From the NCBI GenBank assembly GCA_030653365.1, contig JAURZL010000006.1, forward strand, positions 1-64,000: DNA of 64,000 bases. The letters run 5' to 3'. Position numbers and translations under genes: made by a program. Shown piece after piece: positions 36,098 through 45,268 of this stretch (position 1 is its first letter; the number at the start of each line of letters is the position of its first letter). Source of the stretch: Anaerolineaceae bacterium (GTDB lineage Bacteria > Chloroflexota > Anaerolineae > Anaerolineales > Anaerolineaceae). The notes beneath the pieces were generated by a model, which did no database searches, was not told where the DNA came from, and saw nothing but the letters and a program-made list of their open reading frames with translations.

Positions 36098-36722
36098 CTG
36101 AATGCTCACGGCTCACGGCTCACGGCTCACGGCTCACAGCTTTTTTTAAACAACTTTAAAATAATGTGTTTTGTTGTAAGAGTGTCATAGATGAGAATGA
36201 ATAACTAATCAGGAAGGATAAATGCTGACTTTATGAATAATTCACCCCAAGAAAACCAATCCATAAATGAACACAAAACAATAAGTAAGAATAATAAATT
36301 TTCATATAAGAATCTAGTGGTCTGGCAAAAAAGCATCGAATTTGCCAGTAATGTAATTGATTTAGCTGAAAATCTTGCAACAACCAGAAAACATTATCGT
36401 TTGATAGAGCAAATAGAAGCTGCTGCTACTTCTGTTTCTATGAATATTGCAGAAGGCAAGGGACGGTTCTCAAAAAAAGAGTTTAGCCATTTCCTGATGA
36501 TTGCACGGGGATCGTTATATGAAACTTTGACACTTCTTGAGATATTTAAATTTCGTTCCTGGATAACCGTCGAAGACTATAATAATCTCGAAAACCAGGC
36601 TAACGAAATTGCTATAAAAATCAATGCACTTTATAAGACTCTGGCATAATTTTTTTTGCTGTCAGCTGTGAGCTGTGAGCCGTCAGCAATCTTTTGTCAG
36701 CTTTGAGCTTTGAGCATTCAGC
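36098..36722. mobile_element. Possible mobile unit: IVP gene between inverted heptamer arrays
   Basis: The left end (36098-36140) is gctgaatgctca followed by four or more ctcacgg units. The right end (36658-36722) has gtgagct and tttgagc units and closes with tgagcattcagc (36711-36722), the exact reverse complement of the left 12 bases. A single ORF lies between them. No transposase is encoded and no target duplication is evident. Confidence 0.35.
36233..36649 (+). CDS. Four-helix-bundle (IVP/S23-like) protein
   Basis: The 138-residue product matches the 23S rRNA intervening-sequence protein family: YKNLVVWQKSIEFASNVIDLAE, EQIEAAATSVSMNIAEGKGRFSKKEFSHFLMIARGSLYETLTLLEI. The fold is a pentameric four-helix bundle. 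Members are found inside rRNA insertions and, as here, in repeat-rich DNA; the function is unsettled. About 25 extra N-terminal residues, polar and Asn-rich, precede the core. Confidence 0.88.
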   Translation: MNNSPQENQSINEHKTISKNNKFSYKNLVVWQKSIEFASNVIDLAENLATTRKHYRLIEQIEAAATSVSMNIAEGKGRFSKKEFSHFLMIARGSLYETLTLLEIFKFRSWITVEDYNNLENQANEIAIKINALYKTLA

Positions 36723-36744
36723 GTTTCCAAAAATTCTGATCCAA

Positions 36745-37797
36745 TTACTGTTGTGGATTATTTAACGAAGAATCAATCCATTCCACAAACCTTCCATCCC
36801 ACCGATATCCATACGACCATTCGTTCAGGGAGGGAAGGAAGATATTCTCGAGGGTGAGGAGGTCTTCGGGGGGTTCGTGGGTTTGCAGGTTGCTGCTGTC
36901 GAAGTCATGGAAGCAGAGGGCGATGCTACCGAGTTGGTCCAGGGGTAGATCGGTGAGGATGCTGTCTTTGAATTGGGCGATCAGGAGCGGGGATTTCAGA
37001 AGCATGCTTGGCTGCAGCATCTTCTCGAAGGTCGCGCGGATGATGAGCGATTGGTTGCGGACGCGGAAAGCATCCGAATAATTCTCACGAATGCGGGACA
37101 ATGCCAGGGCGCGTTCCCCAGTCAGAGTTTGTTCCCCGGCAGGAAAATCGCCCTGTGAGCCACCGTATACCGCTTCCGGGAGATTGATATCGACACCACC
37201 GATTGCGTTGATAAAATCGACGAAAACAAAGAAATTAATCACCAGATAATGATCTGCTCGGACACCGAAGTTGTATTCGATGACTTCATTGAGTGAGTCG
37301 GCACCATTGCCTTCGCCGTAGTAGTTCAGCATGCCGGGCGTACCAAAGAAGTATGCCTGGTTGATTTTATAGGGTCCGGGGACTTTAAAGCGCTCCGGGG
37401 GAATCTCGACCAGCAGATCACGCGGAATGGCAACCATGTTGATATTCTGGTTGTCAAAGTCCACTTCTGCGACACGAATCACATCCGCAAGGCCGTAAAG
37501 GTAATCACCCGCGCGGTAGTCGATGCCGACCAGTAAGACTGTTGCATTTGATTCATTGCTGCACACCGAGTTGGATCCAAACAGACTTTTGGAGAAATTA
37601 CCAAAATTGGCAAAGTTGGATTGGAAGAGCATGTAGTAAAGGAATACCAATAACAATCCCAGTGCTGCCAGGATGGCAGGAATTACAATACAGGATTTCT
37701 TTGATTTTTTTGTTTTATTTTCCATTTTCATTTCTACAGAAGAGATTGGATCTCTTAATATTTCTTTTCTCAATAGACACAACTCAGAGCCGAACAT
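36745..37797 (-). CDS. LytR-CpsA-Psr (LCP) family glycan ligase
   Basis: LCP proteins transfer polysaccharides from lipid carriers to the cell wall. After one membrane helix (IPAILAALGLLLVFLYYML) the LCP domain shows VLLVGIDYRAG, MVAIPRDLLVEIP, KINQAYFFG, the acidic and arginine residues in ALALSRIRENYSDAFRVRNQSLIIRA, and the GGVDINLPEAVYGG loop. I used the ATG at 37797, with AGGAAAG eight bases upstream; the frame opens at 37842. It suggests wall-linked glycans, which fits the nearby ligase-like and autokinase genes. Confidence 0.88.
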   Translation of the reverse strand: MFGSELCLLRKEILRDPISSVEMKMENKTKKSKKSCIVIPAILAALGLLLVFLYYMLFQSNFANFGNFSKSLFGSNSVCSNESNATVLLVGIDYRAGDYLYGLADVIRVAEVDFDNQNINMVAIPRDLLVEIPPERFKVPGPYKINQAYFFGTPGMLNYYGEGNGADSLNEVIEYNFGVRADHYLVINFFVFVDFINAIGGVDINLPEAVYGGSQGDFPAGEQTLTGERALALSRIRENYSDAFRVRNQSLIIRATFEKMLQPSMLLKSPLLIAQFKDSILTDLPLDQLGSIALCFHDFDSSNLQTHEPPEDLLTLENIFLPSLNEWSYGYRWDGRFVEWIDSSLNNPQQ

Positions 37798-37979
37798 AAA
37801 AGGTTCTTTCCTGCTTGTGCGCTTGATTGCAATAATTGCCAATCATAACATGAAAGGACATGCTTGCTCACGCAGAGATGCAGAGGTGAGGGCAAGTGTT
37901 GGTACCGATTCTTTTTTTCAGGGTTTGGTAATGATTGTATGGTGCAGCAGGTATAAGTGAGCTTGAAAAACCTCTACCA

Positions 37980-38729
37980 TTATCCCCAGATCTGAACCAA
38001 CGTCCGGATCTGAAGGAAAATGATCAGCAATCCGACGATGATCATGATGACACGGGCGGGGATTTTCCTGGTGAGTAATGCCCCAAATGGGGCTGCGATA
38101 ACACCGCCAATCATCAATCCGAGAAAAACGTTCCAATGGGTCAATCCAATTGTAAGCAGAAATGTGATCGAGACCACCAGGGTGACGAAAAATTCGGAGA
38201 AGTTGACCGAGCCGATCGTTTTGCGGGGGGTGTGCCCACTGGAGATAAGCGTGGTCGTGACGATCGGTCCCCAGCCGCCGCCACCGATCGCATCCATTGT
38301 GCCGCCTGCCAGTCCGAGCGGAATGAGCAGTTTTGGTTTGGGATCTTTGTCTGGATTTTCTTTGTGAATGAATGCTTTATAAAGGATGCGGATACCCATG
38401 ATCAAAAGGTAAATGGCAATGTAGGGTTTGATGAAATTTCCATCCACACTGGTTAGTAAATAGGCTCCCACTGCCCCGCCAACCATCCCTGGAATGATCA
38501 ATCCGAGGACAATTCGTCTGTCAATATTACCGAGTTTCCAATGGGAGAATCCTGAGATAGCGGTGGTAAAAACCTCTGCGGTGTGAACGCTGGCACTGGC
38601 AATTGCCGGTGGAACGCCAACCCCCAGCAGAAAGCTGTTGGAACTGACCCCATACGCCATGCCAAGACTGCCATCGATGAGCTGGGCAAGAAAGCCCACG
38701 ACGATCAGTAGCCAAAAATCGATATCCAT
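37980..38729 (-). CDS. TauE/SafE-family sulfite/sulfonate exporter
   Basis: The 249-residue membrane protein has about seven to eight hydrophobic segments and the two-fold repeated family pattern (FLAQLIDGSLGMAYGVSSNSFLLGVGVPPAIASASVHTAEVFTTAISG, then GLAGGTMDAIGGGGWGPIVTTTLI). It would export sulfite or organosulfonates. The CysQ-like phosphatase gene lies 21 bases upstream, so the two may belong to sulfur assimilation or sulfated-glycan metabolism. Confidence 0.9.
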   Translation of the reverse strand: MDIDFWLLIVVGFLAQLIDGSLGMAYGVSSNSFLLGVGVPPAIASASVHTAEVFTTAISGFSHWKLGNIDRRIVLGLIIPGMVGGAVGAYLLTSVDGNFIKPYIAIYLLIMGIRILYKAFIHKENPDKDPKPKLLIPLGLAGGTMDAIGGGGWGPIVTTTLISSGHTPRKTIGSVNFSEFFVTLVVSITFLLTIGLTHWNVFLGLMIGGVIAAPFGALLTRKIPARVIMIIVGLLIIFLQIRTLVQIWG

Positions 38730-38750
38730 TATTTACTCCGATCGGAATAA

Positions 38751-39719
38751 TTACGTTTGTTCCAAAATCCTCAGCGCTTGCTCATGAACCCAACCATTGG
38801 TGGCGAGAATACCCTGGTTGTTGGTGAGGCGACGTCCGGTGGAAAAGTCGAGTGGATTGCCATTGGTATCGGTGATGGTTCCGCCTGCCTCCAGCACGAC
38901 ACGGTATCCCGGTGCCTGGTCCCAGATGAATTCGCTATAATCGAGACGGTCTGGCGAGAGTAGCCGCATCATCAGGTCAGCCTGCCCACCTGCCAGCACG
39001 AATGATTTTGCCTGGCTATCCATACGAAGCGGGTCAACGTTCATCCCAGCCAGGTGTGCAAAAATCTCAATACAGGGGCTATCAGTGTGGCTGTCTTCGT
39101 AGGATCGTAGAATGCGAGCCTGAGATAGTGTTTTGATGTCGGATACACGCAACGGTTTTGGATCCGATTGAATCTGGTAAGGAAGCCACCAGGCACCCTG
39201 CCCCAAAGAAGCGAATGCGATCACACCGATCTGCCCGTCAAAGGGAAGATTGGGGCAGCCAAGCACACCCATAAGCACCTCGCCATCTTCGATCAGTGCC
39301 AGCGCGGTGGCATATTGCATGCGGCGTAGAAAACCTTTGGTGCCATCCACCGGATCCAGCACCCAGTAACGCCCTGTCGGCTGACCCTGACCATGATCAA
39401 TCCAGTCGCAAATCAGTTTTGGCTCAGCCTGTGGCAGGAGAGTCTTGACCTGACTGGTAACTGCTGCAAGCAGCGTACCATCATCCTCGTGGAGGAGATT
39501 GCTGGATTCTTCGGCGACCATCTGGTCGGCTGGGAAGCGCTCACCCAGTGCCTGAGCTACATATGCCTGCACGGCAAAATCTGCGATAGTAACCGGTGAA
39601 CGGTCGGCTTTATCGGCACTGGTAATGTGTGCTTTCTGAACATTATGCGTGAGCGTAGCGCAACCAGCCATTAGATCAAAAGCAAGCTGAAGATCGGCTG
39701 ACACAAAATTGGTTGGCAT
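38751..39719 (-). CDS. Inositol-phosphatase-family 3'(2'),5'-bisphosphate nucleotidase (CysQ/Hal2-like)
   Basis: The 322-residue product has the metal-site sequence WVLDPVDGTKGFLRRMQYATALALIEDG and the second motif WDQAPGYRVVLEAGGTITD. AEESS, near residue 70, supplies the first carboxylate. Hal2-like enzymes remove the 3' phosphate from PAP made during sulfate activation. Pairing with TauE supports a sulfur role. Other members of the family act on inositol phosphates, so the substrate is probable rather than certain. Confidence 0.88.
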   Translation of the reverse strand: MPTNFVSADLQLAFDLMAGCATLTHNVQKAHITSADKADRSPVTIADFAVQAYVAQALGERFPADQMVAEESSNLLHEDDGTLLAAVTSQVKTLLPQAEPKLICDWIDHGQGQPTGRYWVLDPVDGTKGFLRRMQYATALALIEDGEVLMGVLGCPNLPFDGQIGVIAFASLGQGAWWLPYQIQSDPKPLRVSDIKTLSQARILRSYEDSHTDSPCIEIFAHLAGMNVDPLRMDSQAKSFVLAGGQADLMMRLLSPDRLDYSEFIWDQAPGYRVVLEAGGTITDTNGNPLDFSTGRRLTNNQGILATNGWVHEQALRILEQT

Positions 39720-39727
39720 GTGGTCGT

Positions 39728-41338
39728 CTATCCAGGCTTCTTTTCGTGCGAATAGTACTTTCCGTAAGATTTGTCACTTTTGTAGTGATAATACTTGTAA
39801 CCGTAACGAGATCGTCCAAGGTCAAGCTCATTCATGACAACTCCGATGAGGTTGGCGTTCGACCGTTTAAATTGCTCAACAACAAGGAGAGCGCTTTTCG
39901 CTTTTGTGAAACCGGGTTTTATGACCAGTAAGACAGCATCCACGAAGGGGACCAGAACGAGTGAATCGGTGACAGCCAACGCAGGTGGACTATCAATGAT
40001 AATCATATCCGAGCTTTTTTTGAGGGTTTCCAGAATGGTTTGCATTTTTTTGGATCCCAATAATTCAGAGGGATTCGGTGGGAGTTCTCCTGAGGTGATG
40101 ACGTTTAGATTAGGCATTGCAGATTTTTGTGTGATTAATTCCAGCGTTTCCATGGATCTGACAAAAAGCGATGTGAGACCGGTTCTGTTTTGAAGACCGA
40201 TTTTTCGATGCAAGGTTGGTTTTCTCAGATCAGCGTCGATCAGGGTTACTTTTTTACCCATCTGGGCGAATACAACACCCAAATTGGTGACGATGGTGGT
40301 TTTTCCCTCTTTAGGATCGCTGCTGGTGATCAGAATCGTCTCAATGGGTCGATCTACAGCCGTGTATTGAATATTGGTACGCAGAGAGCGGAATGCTTCA
40401 GAAACTGGTGAACGAGGTGTTGTGTTGGTGATGGGTTTCCCTTCCTCAGCGTCATGTTTCGTAATGATGCCAAGAACAGGTAATCCCAATGCTTTTTTGA
40501 CATCCTCCGGCGTTTTGAGGGTGTCATCCAGCGCTTCAATCAGGAAGATCACACCAACAGCTAACATTAGACCGACCATGGCTGCCAGGGCTGTATTGCG
40601 TAACACCTGAGGACTGATAGGTTTTGTCGGTATCGTTGCAGGATCGATCGCTAAAACTGTAGAAACCGTCTGTGCTTCAGAAAGACGAATCTGCTCATAG
40701 CTGAGGATCAGGTTGGAATAAATTGCCCGGTATTGGGTAAGTTTGGTCTCCAGGCTGGCTCGAACTCCTGGATCCTGTTCGGTAATCGAAGCCGAGGTAG
40801 CTTCATCAATCTGCTCCTCCATGGCAGTAATCTGCGTCTGCAGACTCTCTTTGGAAAGTGAAAATCGTTCTTCCTGAATGAGAATGACCCGATCAGAAAA
40901 TACATTTGCCAATTCATTAGCGATCTGAGCAGCCAAAGATGGATCATTTGATTCAACTGTAATTTGAATTAAGGTGGTATCACGAATAGGACTGACCGTT
41001 ATTCGTTTTTCCAAATATTCAACGTCAACACCTGTTCGTTTTCCGACTTCTTCAAGGATTGGTCGGGTGGTGATCATTTTAGAGTAGGTACCGGATATGC
41101 GCTCACTGGTGATGATCGAGTTATAATCTGTGGCTTTGGAGGATGGCGCTTCGTTGATGTAAAGCGTCGTTGCTGCGGAATACACCGGCGTCATGCGCTG
41201 ACTGACCAAAAAAGCTACCAGTCCTGCTAACACAGTCACCAGTGCAATCAACCAGGCCCACTGCCAGAATAACGCCAGATATTGGCGAATATCAATACTC
41301 TCAAAATCGTTTTCTGTTTCTTGTAATTGATAATTCAT
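39728..41338 (-). CDS. Tyrosine autokinase / chain-length regulator (Wzz-Wzc fusion)
   Basis: The 536-residue product starts with a Wzz domain between two membrane helices (about 25-45 and about 245-265). The BY-kinase domain follows: Walker A SDPKEGKTT, Walker A' VTLIDADLRKP, and Walker B MIIIDSPPA. The C-terminus is a tyrosine cluster (YGYKYYHY and SYGKYY), the autophosphorylation site. It would control polymerisation and export of a capsule-like polysaccharide. The transcript runs away from the second ligase-like gene at 41598. Confidence 0.92.
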   Translation of the reverse strand: MNYQLQETENDFESIDIRQYLALFWQWAWLIALVTVLAGLVAFLVSQRMTPVYSAATTLYINEAPSSKATDYNSIITSERISGTYSKMITTRPILEEVGKRTGVDVEYLEKRITVSPIRDTTLIQITVESNDPSLAAQIANELANVFSDRVILIQEERFSLSKESLQTQITAMEEQIDEATSASITEQDPGVRASLETKLTQYRAIYSNLILSYEQIRLSEAQTVSTVLAIDPATIPTKPISPQVLRNTALAAMVGLMLAVGVIFLIEALDDTLKTPEDVKKALGLPVLGIITKHDAEEGKPITNTTPRSPVSEAFRSLRTNIQYTAVDRPIETILITSSDPKEGKTTIVTNLGVVFAQMGKKVTLIDADLRKPTLHRKIGLQNRTGLTSLFVRSMETLELITQKSAMPNLNVITSGELPPNPSELLGSKKMQTILETLKKSSDMIIIDSPPALAVTDSLVLVPFVDAVLLVIKPGFTKAKSALLVVEQFKRSNANLIGVVMNELDLGRSRYGYKYYHYKSDKSYGKYYSHEKKPG

Positions 41339-41483
41339 TGTCCACCTTGGTTGAAGAGATTTATGGCGTTAGAGGATCTCTCGCTGATCTTTCTATTTTG
41401 GATTTTATCAGATATTTTCATTAATAACGAATAATTATCCCTTTTCATCTTAGCAGTCAGCGTGTTACACGCAGTGATAACCA

Positions 41484-41511
41484 CAATAAACCCGTCGACC
41501 CGGGTTTATTG
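41484..41511. promoter_or_regulatory. 28-base perfect palindrome between divergent genes
   Basis: Arms of 11 bases (caataaacccg and cgggtttattg) enclose tcgacc. It lies between the divergent autokinase and ligase genes, 146 bases from the first and 87 from the second, with no T-run after it on either strand. An operator is therefore more likely than a terminator. Confidence 0.55.
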
Positions 41512-41597
41512 AGATGATACGAATAATAAATTTAGTTAAACAGGTGCGTTGCACAAAAACTCAATTGGTTTATAAAGTACAATTAGGATGAATTTAT

Positions 41598-42995
41598 ATG
41601 CAGAATCAAGCCAATATTGTTACCAGGAATATGATTCATAAAATCTTCGAATCAATTGATTCATTCGGTTGGATCATATTGTTAGCTTTCACTCCCCTAT
41701 TCTTAACAATTAAACCTGAACAAAGCTGGTTGTTATTCGTTTTGCCATTGACATGGATGATAAGTTTCCTGGCAAAAAAACAACCAATTCCCAAAACTCC
41801 GATAAATCTGGCATTGTTGGTGATTGCTATTCAGGTGTTGGTCAGCCTGTATGCAACCTACGATATCGCGGTCAGTCTGCAAAAAGTGACCGGGGTCATT
41901 TGGGGAATCTCAGTTTTTTTCGCATTGGTACGGTTATCTAAAAAGCGAAAAGGAGTGATTATCACCACTCTGGTTTTTCTTGCTAGTGGTGCTGGAATTG
42001 CAGTGTTGGGTTTATTAGGAATTGAGTGGCCGACAAATAAGATCATTCTATTCAATACATTATATGAAAATATCCCTACTCTTTCAGCGTTATTGCCTGG
42101 ATTATCAGACGGTTTTCACCCCAACGAAGTGGGGGGAGCATTAACCTGGATTTTACCATTCTGGATTGTGATGTTATTCTGGCCAATTTTTAGTTTCAAA
42201 AAAATAAAGAGGTTCATTGCTCCAATCTGGATAATAATGTTATTAATCCTTAACGGATTACTTCTCAGCCTTGGCAGCCTGGTTTTGCTTTTCAGTCAAT
42301 CCCGATCCGCTTATATCGGGATGGCTTTCGGTTTAATCGTTATGCTTTTTGTGGTTTTGCCAAAGAAATTAAGATTTGTTTTTATCCTTCTTTTTTTGAT
42401 TGGATTCGGTTTTCTTCTCTTTTTCATTCTCAATGGTCAATTTATGGTTTTTTCCAATCAACTGTTCCCGGAAAGCGGAATGGCAAGCATGGCTTTCTCC
42501 ATGAATACCATGAGTGGACGGATTGAAATCTGGTCTCGCGCGATATACGCTATCCAGGATTTTGCTTTTACGGGCATGGGGATGAATACCTTCCGCACGA
42601 TTGTGAATGTGTTGTATCCATTGCAGACAATTTCAGCCGATGTTCCAATAAAAGACATTGGGCATGCGCATAATTTGTTCCTGCAGGTAGCTTTGGATCT
42701 TGGTATACCGGGATTGATTGGGTTTATTGCCTTTTATCTGATTTCATTCTGGATGTTGATCAGCAGCATCCAGCGATTGAGGAAACCATCTGAAAGGGAT
42801 CATCATCAAAAAAACATCACAAAAGAAATGTTTACTATCATTTCAATTGGACTGTTGGGAGGTCAGGTTGCACACCTGATGTATGGAATGACCGATGCGA
42901 TTGCTTTTGGTGCTAAACCAGGGATTCTATTCTGGGTGATGCAGAGCATTATCTGTGGGATTTATCTGAAAGTGCGCGACCATGATTACCGATAG
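41598..42995 (+). CDS. O-antigen ligase/polymerase-family membrane protein
   Basis: The 465-residue product has about eleven to twelve hydrophobic segments. The Wzy_C region shows QSRSAYIGMAFGLIVML and, after a large loop, FTGMGMNTFRTIVN and DIGHAHNLFLQVALDLGIPGLIGFIAFYL. The HAHNLFLQ sequence is the family's conserved His motif. It would ligate or polymerise glycans on the outer face. It is the second such protein in the window and lies beside the autokinase, whereas the first sits in the A+T-rich core. Confidence 0.88.
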   Translation: MQNQANIVTRNMIHKIFESIDSFGWIILLAFTPLFLTIKPEQSWLLFVLPLTWMISFLAKKQPIPKTPINLALLVIAIQVLVSLYATYDIAVSLQKVTGVIWGISVFFALVRLSKKRKGVIITTLVFLASGAGIAVLGLLGIEWPTNKIILFNTLYENIPTLSALLPGLSDGFHPNEVGGALTWILPFWIVMLFWPIFSFKKIKRFIAPIWIIMLLILNGLLLSLGSLVLLFSQSRSAYIGMAFGLIVMLFVVLPKKLRFVFILLFLIGFGFLLFFILNGQFMVFSNQLFPESGMASMAFSMNTMSGRIEIWSRAIYAIQDFAFTGMGMNTFRTIVNVLYPLQTISADVPIKDIGHAHNLFLQVALDLGIPGLIGFIAFYLISFWMLISSIQRLRKPSERDHHQKNITKEMFTIISIGLLGGQVAHLMYGMTDAIAFGAKPGILFWVMQSIICGIYLKVRDHDYR

Positions 42996-43030
42996 TATTT
43001 ATCGTTCATAAACAATAATCTGGGGTTCGC

Positions 43031-43068
43031 GGGTGTTTTGGGTGGTTAAATACCCACCCATAACACCC
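43031..43068. terminator. Bidirectional hairpin terminator
   Basis: gggtgttttgggtgg pairs with ccacccataacaccc (one mismatch) around an 8-base loop. It lies 36 bases after the stop of the ligase-like gene and 31 before the end of the convergent DUF2723 gene. Confidence 0.65.
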
Positions 43069-43098
43069 AGACACCAACTAATTAAAAATCACCCATCA

Positions 43099-44646
43099 TC
43101 AATCAGATATCACAAAATTAAAATTTTGACCGGTTGAACACTCAACAATTATAGAATTTCCCTGTGACCTCTGCACAAATGACTTACAGATTGGCTTATC
43201 GGGGTTAATGGCTGGGATGGACTCTCCCCAGGATTGGCTGCTATTTGAAATCTGTGGAATTAATGGTGGGAAATGAATATCCGGGTATGTATGCTGGAGC
43301 GTCTCCTGGTACCAGCGGAATTGGGTGAGTGGCAGCACAATGATGCGCACGTCCTCGCGCCAACCCAGACCGAAATGGTAATACCAGAGCGGGAAAGAGT
43401 CCGGATCGGAACTTGTGAGCAAGATTGCATTTTCTGGGAGGGAAGAGAGAAGATATTCAGCATAATCCGCTGGCTCGGTTTGATGACGAGGGTTAATATC
43501 CTGAACTGTTTTAGGAATGCTTACCAGAAAAACGATCAGATACACAGTGATCAATGCATAACCCAATGGAAATCTTTTCCAAATGACAGGCAGGATGATG
43601 GATATTGCAAAGGCGATCCAGATTGTAAAAACCAGGAAAGGAACCAGAAGGTACGTAATCGAATCATCGGTGGCGTATAGAATGGCAAAGAGGGAAAAAG
43701 CAGTAAAGAGATAGAGTAATGTAATGGGGAGAGCTTTGTGATGATGTTTATACTGAACTGCTCCGATGACAGCCAGGATCACACCGATCACCCCAAATTG
43801 CTGCAACAGAAGGCTGGCTAATGCAGCAATCCGTGTTAAAACCTGAGAAAAAGAAGTTCCCAATAATAAATTATGGTAAGGATCTCCGGTAATCACCCAA
43901 AGAAATCCCTGCCAAGTCTGCGGGTTGCCCCAATTAATCGGGGGAAAATGAGCAGCCCGCAACGGAAGATAAAGATAGACTAGGGTTCCTGCAATAATGA
44001 TCAGACCCTGAGCCAGAATGAATTTCAGGGATGAACCTCTTTTGTAAGCGATGACCAAAGAAAAAATGATAACCGGGGAGAACAGAAGAATGGTTATGTG
44101 ATTTCCCAGGGCGAGTCCAAAAGAAAATGCCAGAAAATACAATTTAAGATTATTGTGTTTGTGTGAATCATATTTTTGAAGCAGCCAGATCCACCAGATG
44201 GCAAGCACAAGAAACAGGGATTGGAGCGCATGCACTTCAATAATTACAGCCTGAGACCATAAGAAAGGTAATAAACCCCAGACAATGCCTGCGAAGAGTG
44301 CGGTTATGATCGCTAAATGCTGAGATAGCTCATCCAAAAATTTTCTCACCCACAGTGCCAGTAATCCAGCCCCAATCGCTGCAGGCAACCAGGAGAGCAT
44401 CACAGCCCGGAAGTATGGATCACCGACAGGAATTTGTTGAAAGATAATTCCAAGAAGTGTGTATGTTGGGTACCCGGTGGGATGCGGGATGCCGGCTGTT
44501 AGAATCGCAGCCAGGAAATCTCCGCTATCATTGCCAAAATTCGCCCAGGTGAGACGGGTGGAAACAGTCAGCAGGTAAGCAAGAGCTGTTAGCAAACTGA
44601 CGGTGAAGAAGATGAAGTAGTTGGAAGTGAGGATTTTTCTGGTCAT
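43099..44646 (-). CDS. DUF2723 polytopic membrane protein
   Basis: The 515-residue product has about ten to twelve hydrophobic segments and the DUF2723 start pattern TWANFGNDSGDFLAAILTAGIPHPTGYPTYTLLGIIF. The C-terminal 120 residues form a soluble domain (PENAILLTSSDPDSFPLWYYHFGLGWREDVRIIVLPL). The family is related to membrane O-glycosyltransferases of the GT-C type, and may glycosylate the Thr/Ser-rich exported proteins nearby. That link is inference. Confidence 0.85.
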   Translation of the reverse strand: MTRKILTSNYFIFFTVSLLTALAYLLTVSTRLTWANFGNDSGDFLAAILTAGIPHPTGYPTYTLLGIIFQQIPVGDPYFRAVMLSWLPAAIGAGLLALWVRKFLDELSQHLAIITALFAGIVWGLLPFLWSQAVIIEVHALQSLFLVLAIWWIWLLQKYDSHKHNNLKLYFLAFSFGLALGNHITILLFSPVIIFSLVIAYKRGSSLKFILAQGLIIIAGTLVYLYLPLRAAHFPPINWGNPQTWQGFLWVITGDPYHNLLLGTSFSQVLTRIAALASLLLQQFGVIGVILAVIGAVQYKHHHKALPITLLYLFTAFSLFAILYATDDSITYLLVPFLVFTIWIAFAISIILPVIWKRFPLGYALITVYLIVFLVSIPKTVQDINPRHQTEPADYAEYLLSSLPENAILLTSSDPDSFPLWYYHFGLGWREDVRIIVLPLTQFRWYQETLQHTYPDIHFPPLIPQISNSSQSWGESIPAINPDKPICKSFVQRSQGNSIIVECSTGQNFNFVISD

Positions 44647-44654
44647 AATAAAAA

Positions 44655-44679
44655 ATGGGGTGACTGTTTGTCACCCCAT
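44655..44679 (-). terminator. Rho-independent terminator of the secreted-protein gene
   Basis: A 10-base perfect stem (atggggtgac and gtcaccccat) with a 5-base loop is followed on the minus strand by attttttatt. It lies 24 bases downstream of the stop at 44703. Confidence 0.8.
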
Positions 44680-44702
44680 GTGAGGTAAAAGATTCTTTGT
44701 GG

Positions 44703-45170
44703 TTATTTCATGATAAGAGGAAGATAGATAAACTCACAGCCGATAATTTCGATAATGAACGGGCCTGCTAATTCATTCGGAATTGGTTCTTCTGGATGGT
44801 TTACAACCCAAATTCTTGCTGTATAGACTTCATCAAGTTTGTCTGCATCAATTGTAAATCTTAATTCTGTTTTATCTACACTAACAAAATCTGGAATAAT
44901 ATACGAATAGAAATTATCTGCATCTAACCATTTTACCCAAGTATAATTTACATCAATAAAATCTTCTCCGCGAATGGTTGCTTCAACATTTGTTGATCCA
45001 ACACAAATTGTGTCTGGAGATAATGAAAAGACTATAGGAATTGTTGGAACTGTAGGCAAAGTTTGAGCCTGACCCACCTGCCAATGAACGCCGAATAATC
45101 CAAGAATAATCACGAATAAAGCAAACATGATTGTAAAATAAGTTTTTAAATTTGATTTTTTTTCCAACAT
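44703..45170 (-). CDS. Small secreted beta-rich protein with LPLI C-terminal motif
   Basis: The ATG at 45170 has GGGGAGG five bases before it; the frame opens at 45230 but lacks a ribosome site there. The product has a signal peptide (YFTIMFALFVIILGLFGVHW). One beta-sandwich resembling an IPT/TIG domain follows (FSLSPDTICVGSTNVEATIRGEDF). The chain ends in FIYLPLIMK. It is likely surface-exposed. The function is unknown. Confidence 0.7.
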   Translation of the reverse strand: MLEKKSNLKTYFTIMFALFVIILGLFGVHWQVGQAQTLPTVPTIPIVFSLSPDTICVGSTNVEATIRGEDFIDVNYTWVKWLDADNFYSYIIPDFVSVDKTELRFTIDADKLDEVYTARIWVVNHPEEPIPNELAGPFIIEIIGCEFIYLPLIMK

Positions 45171-45268
45171 GATAACCTCCCCTGTTGAATTTTTTGGAAT
45201 AATTTTCTGGATATTTAACCGTTTGATCAAATATTTGGGGAATACTAGTTCTAACTATACAATACATT

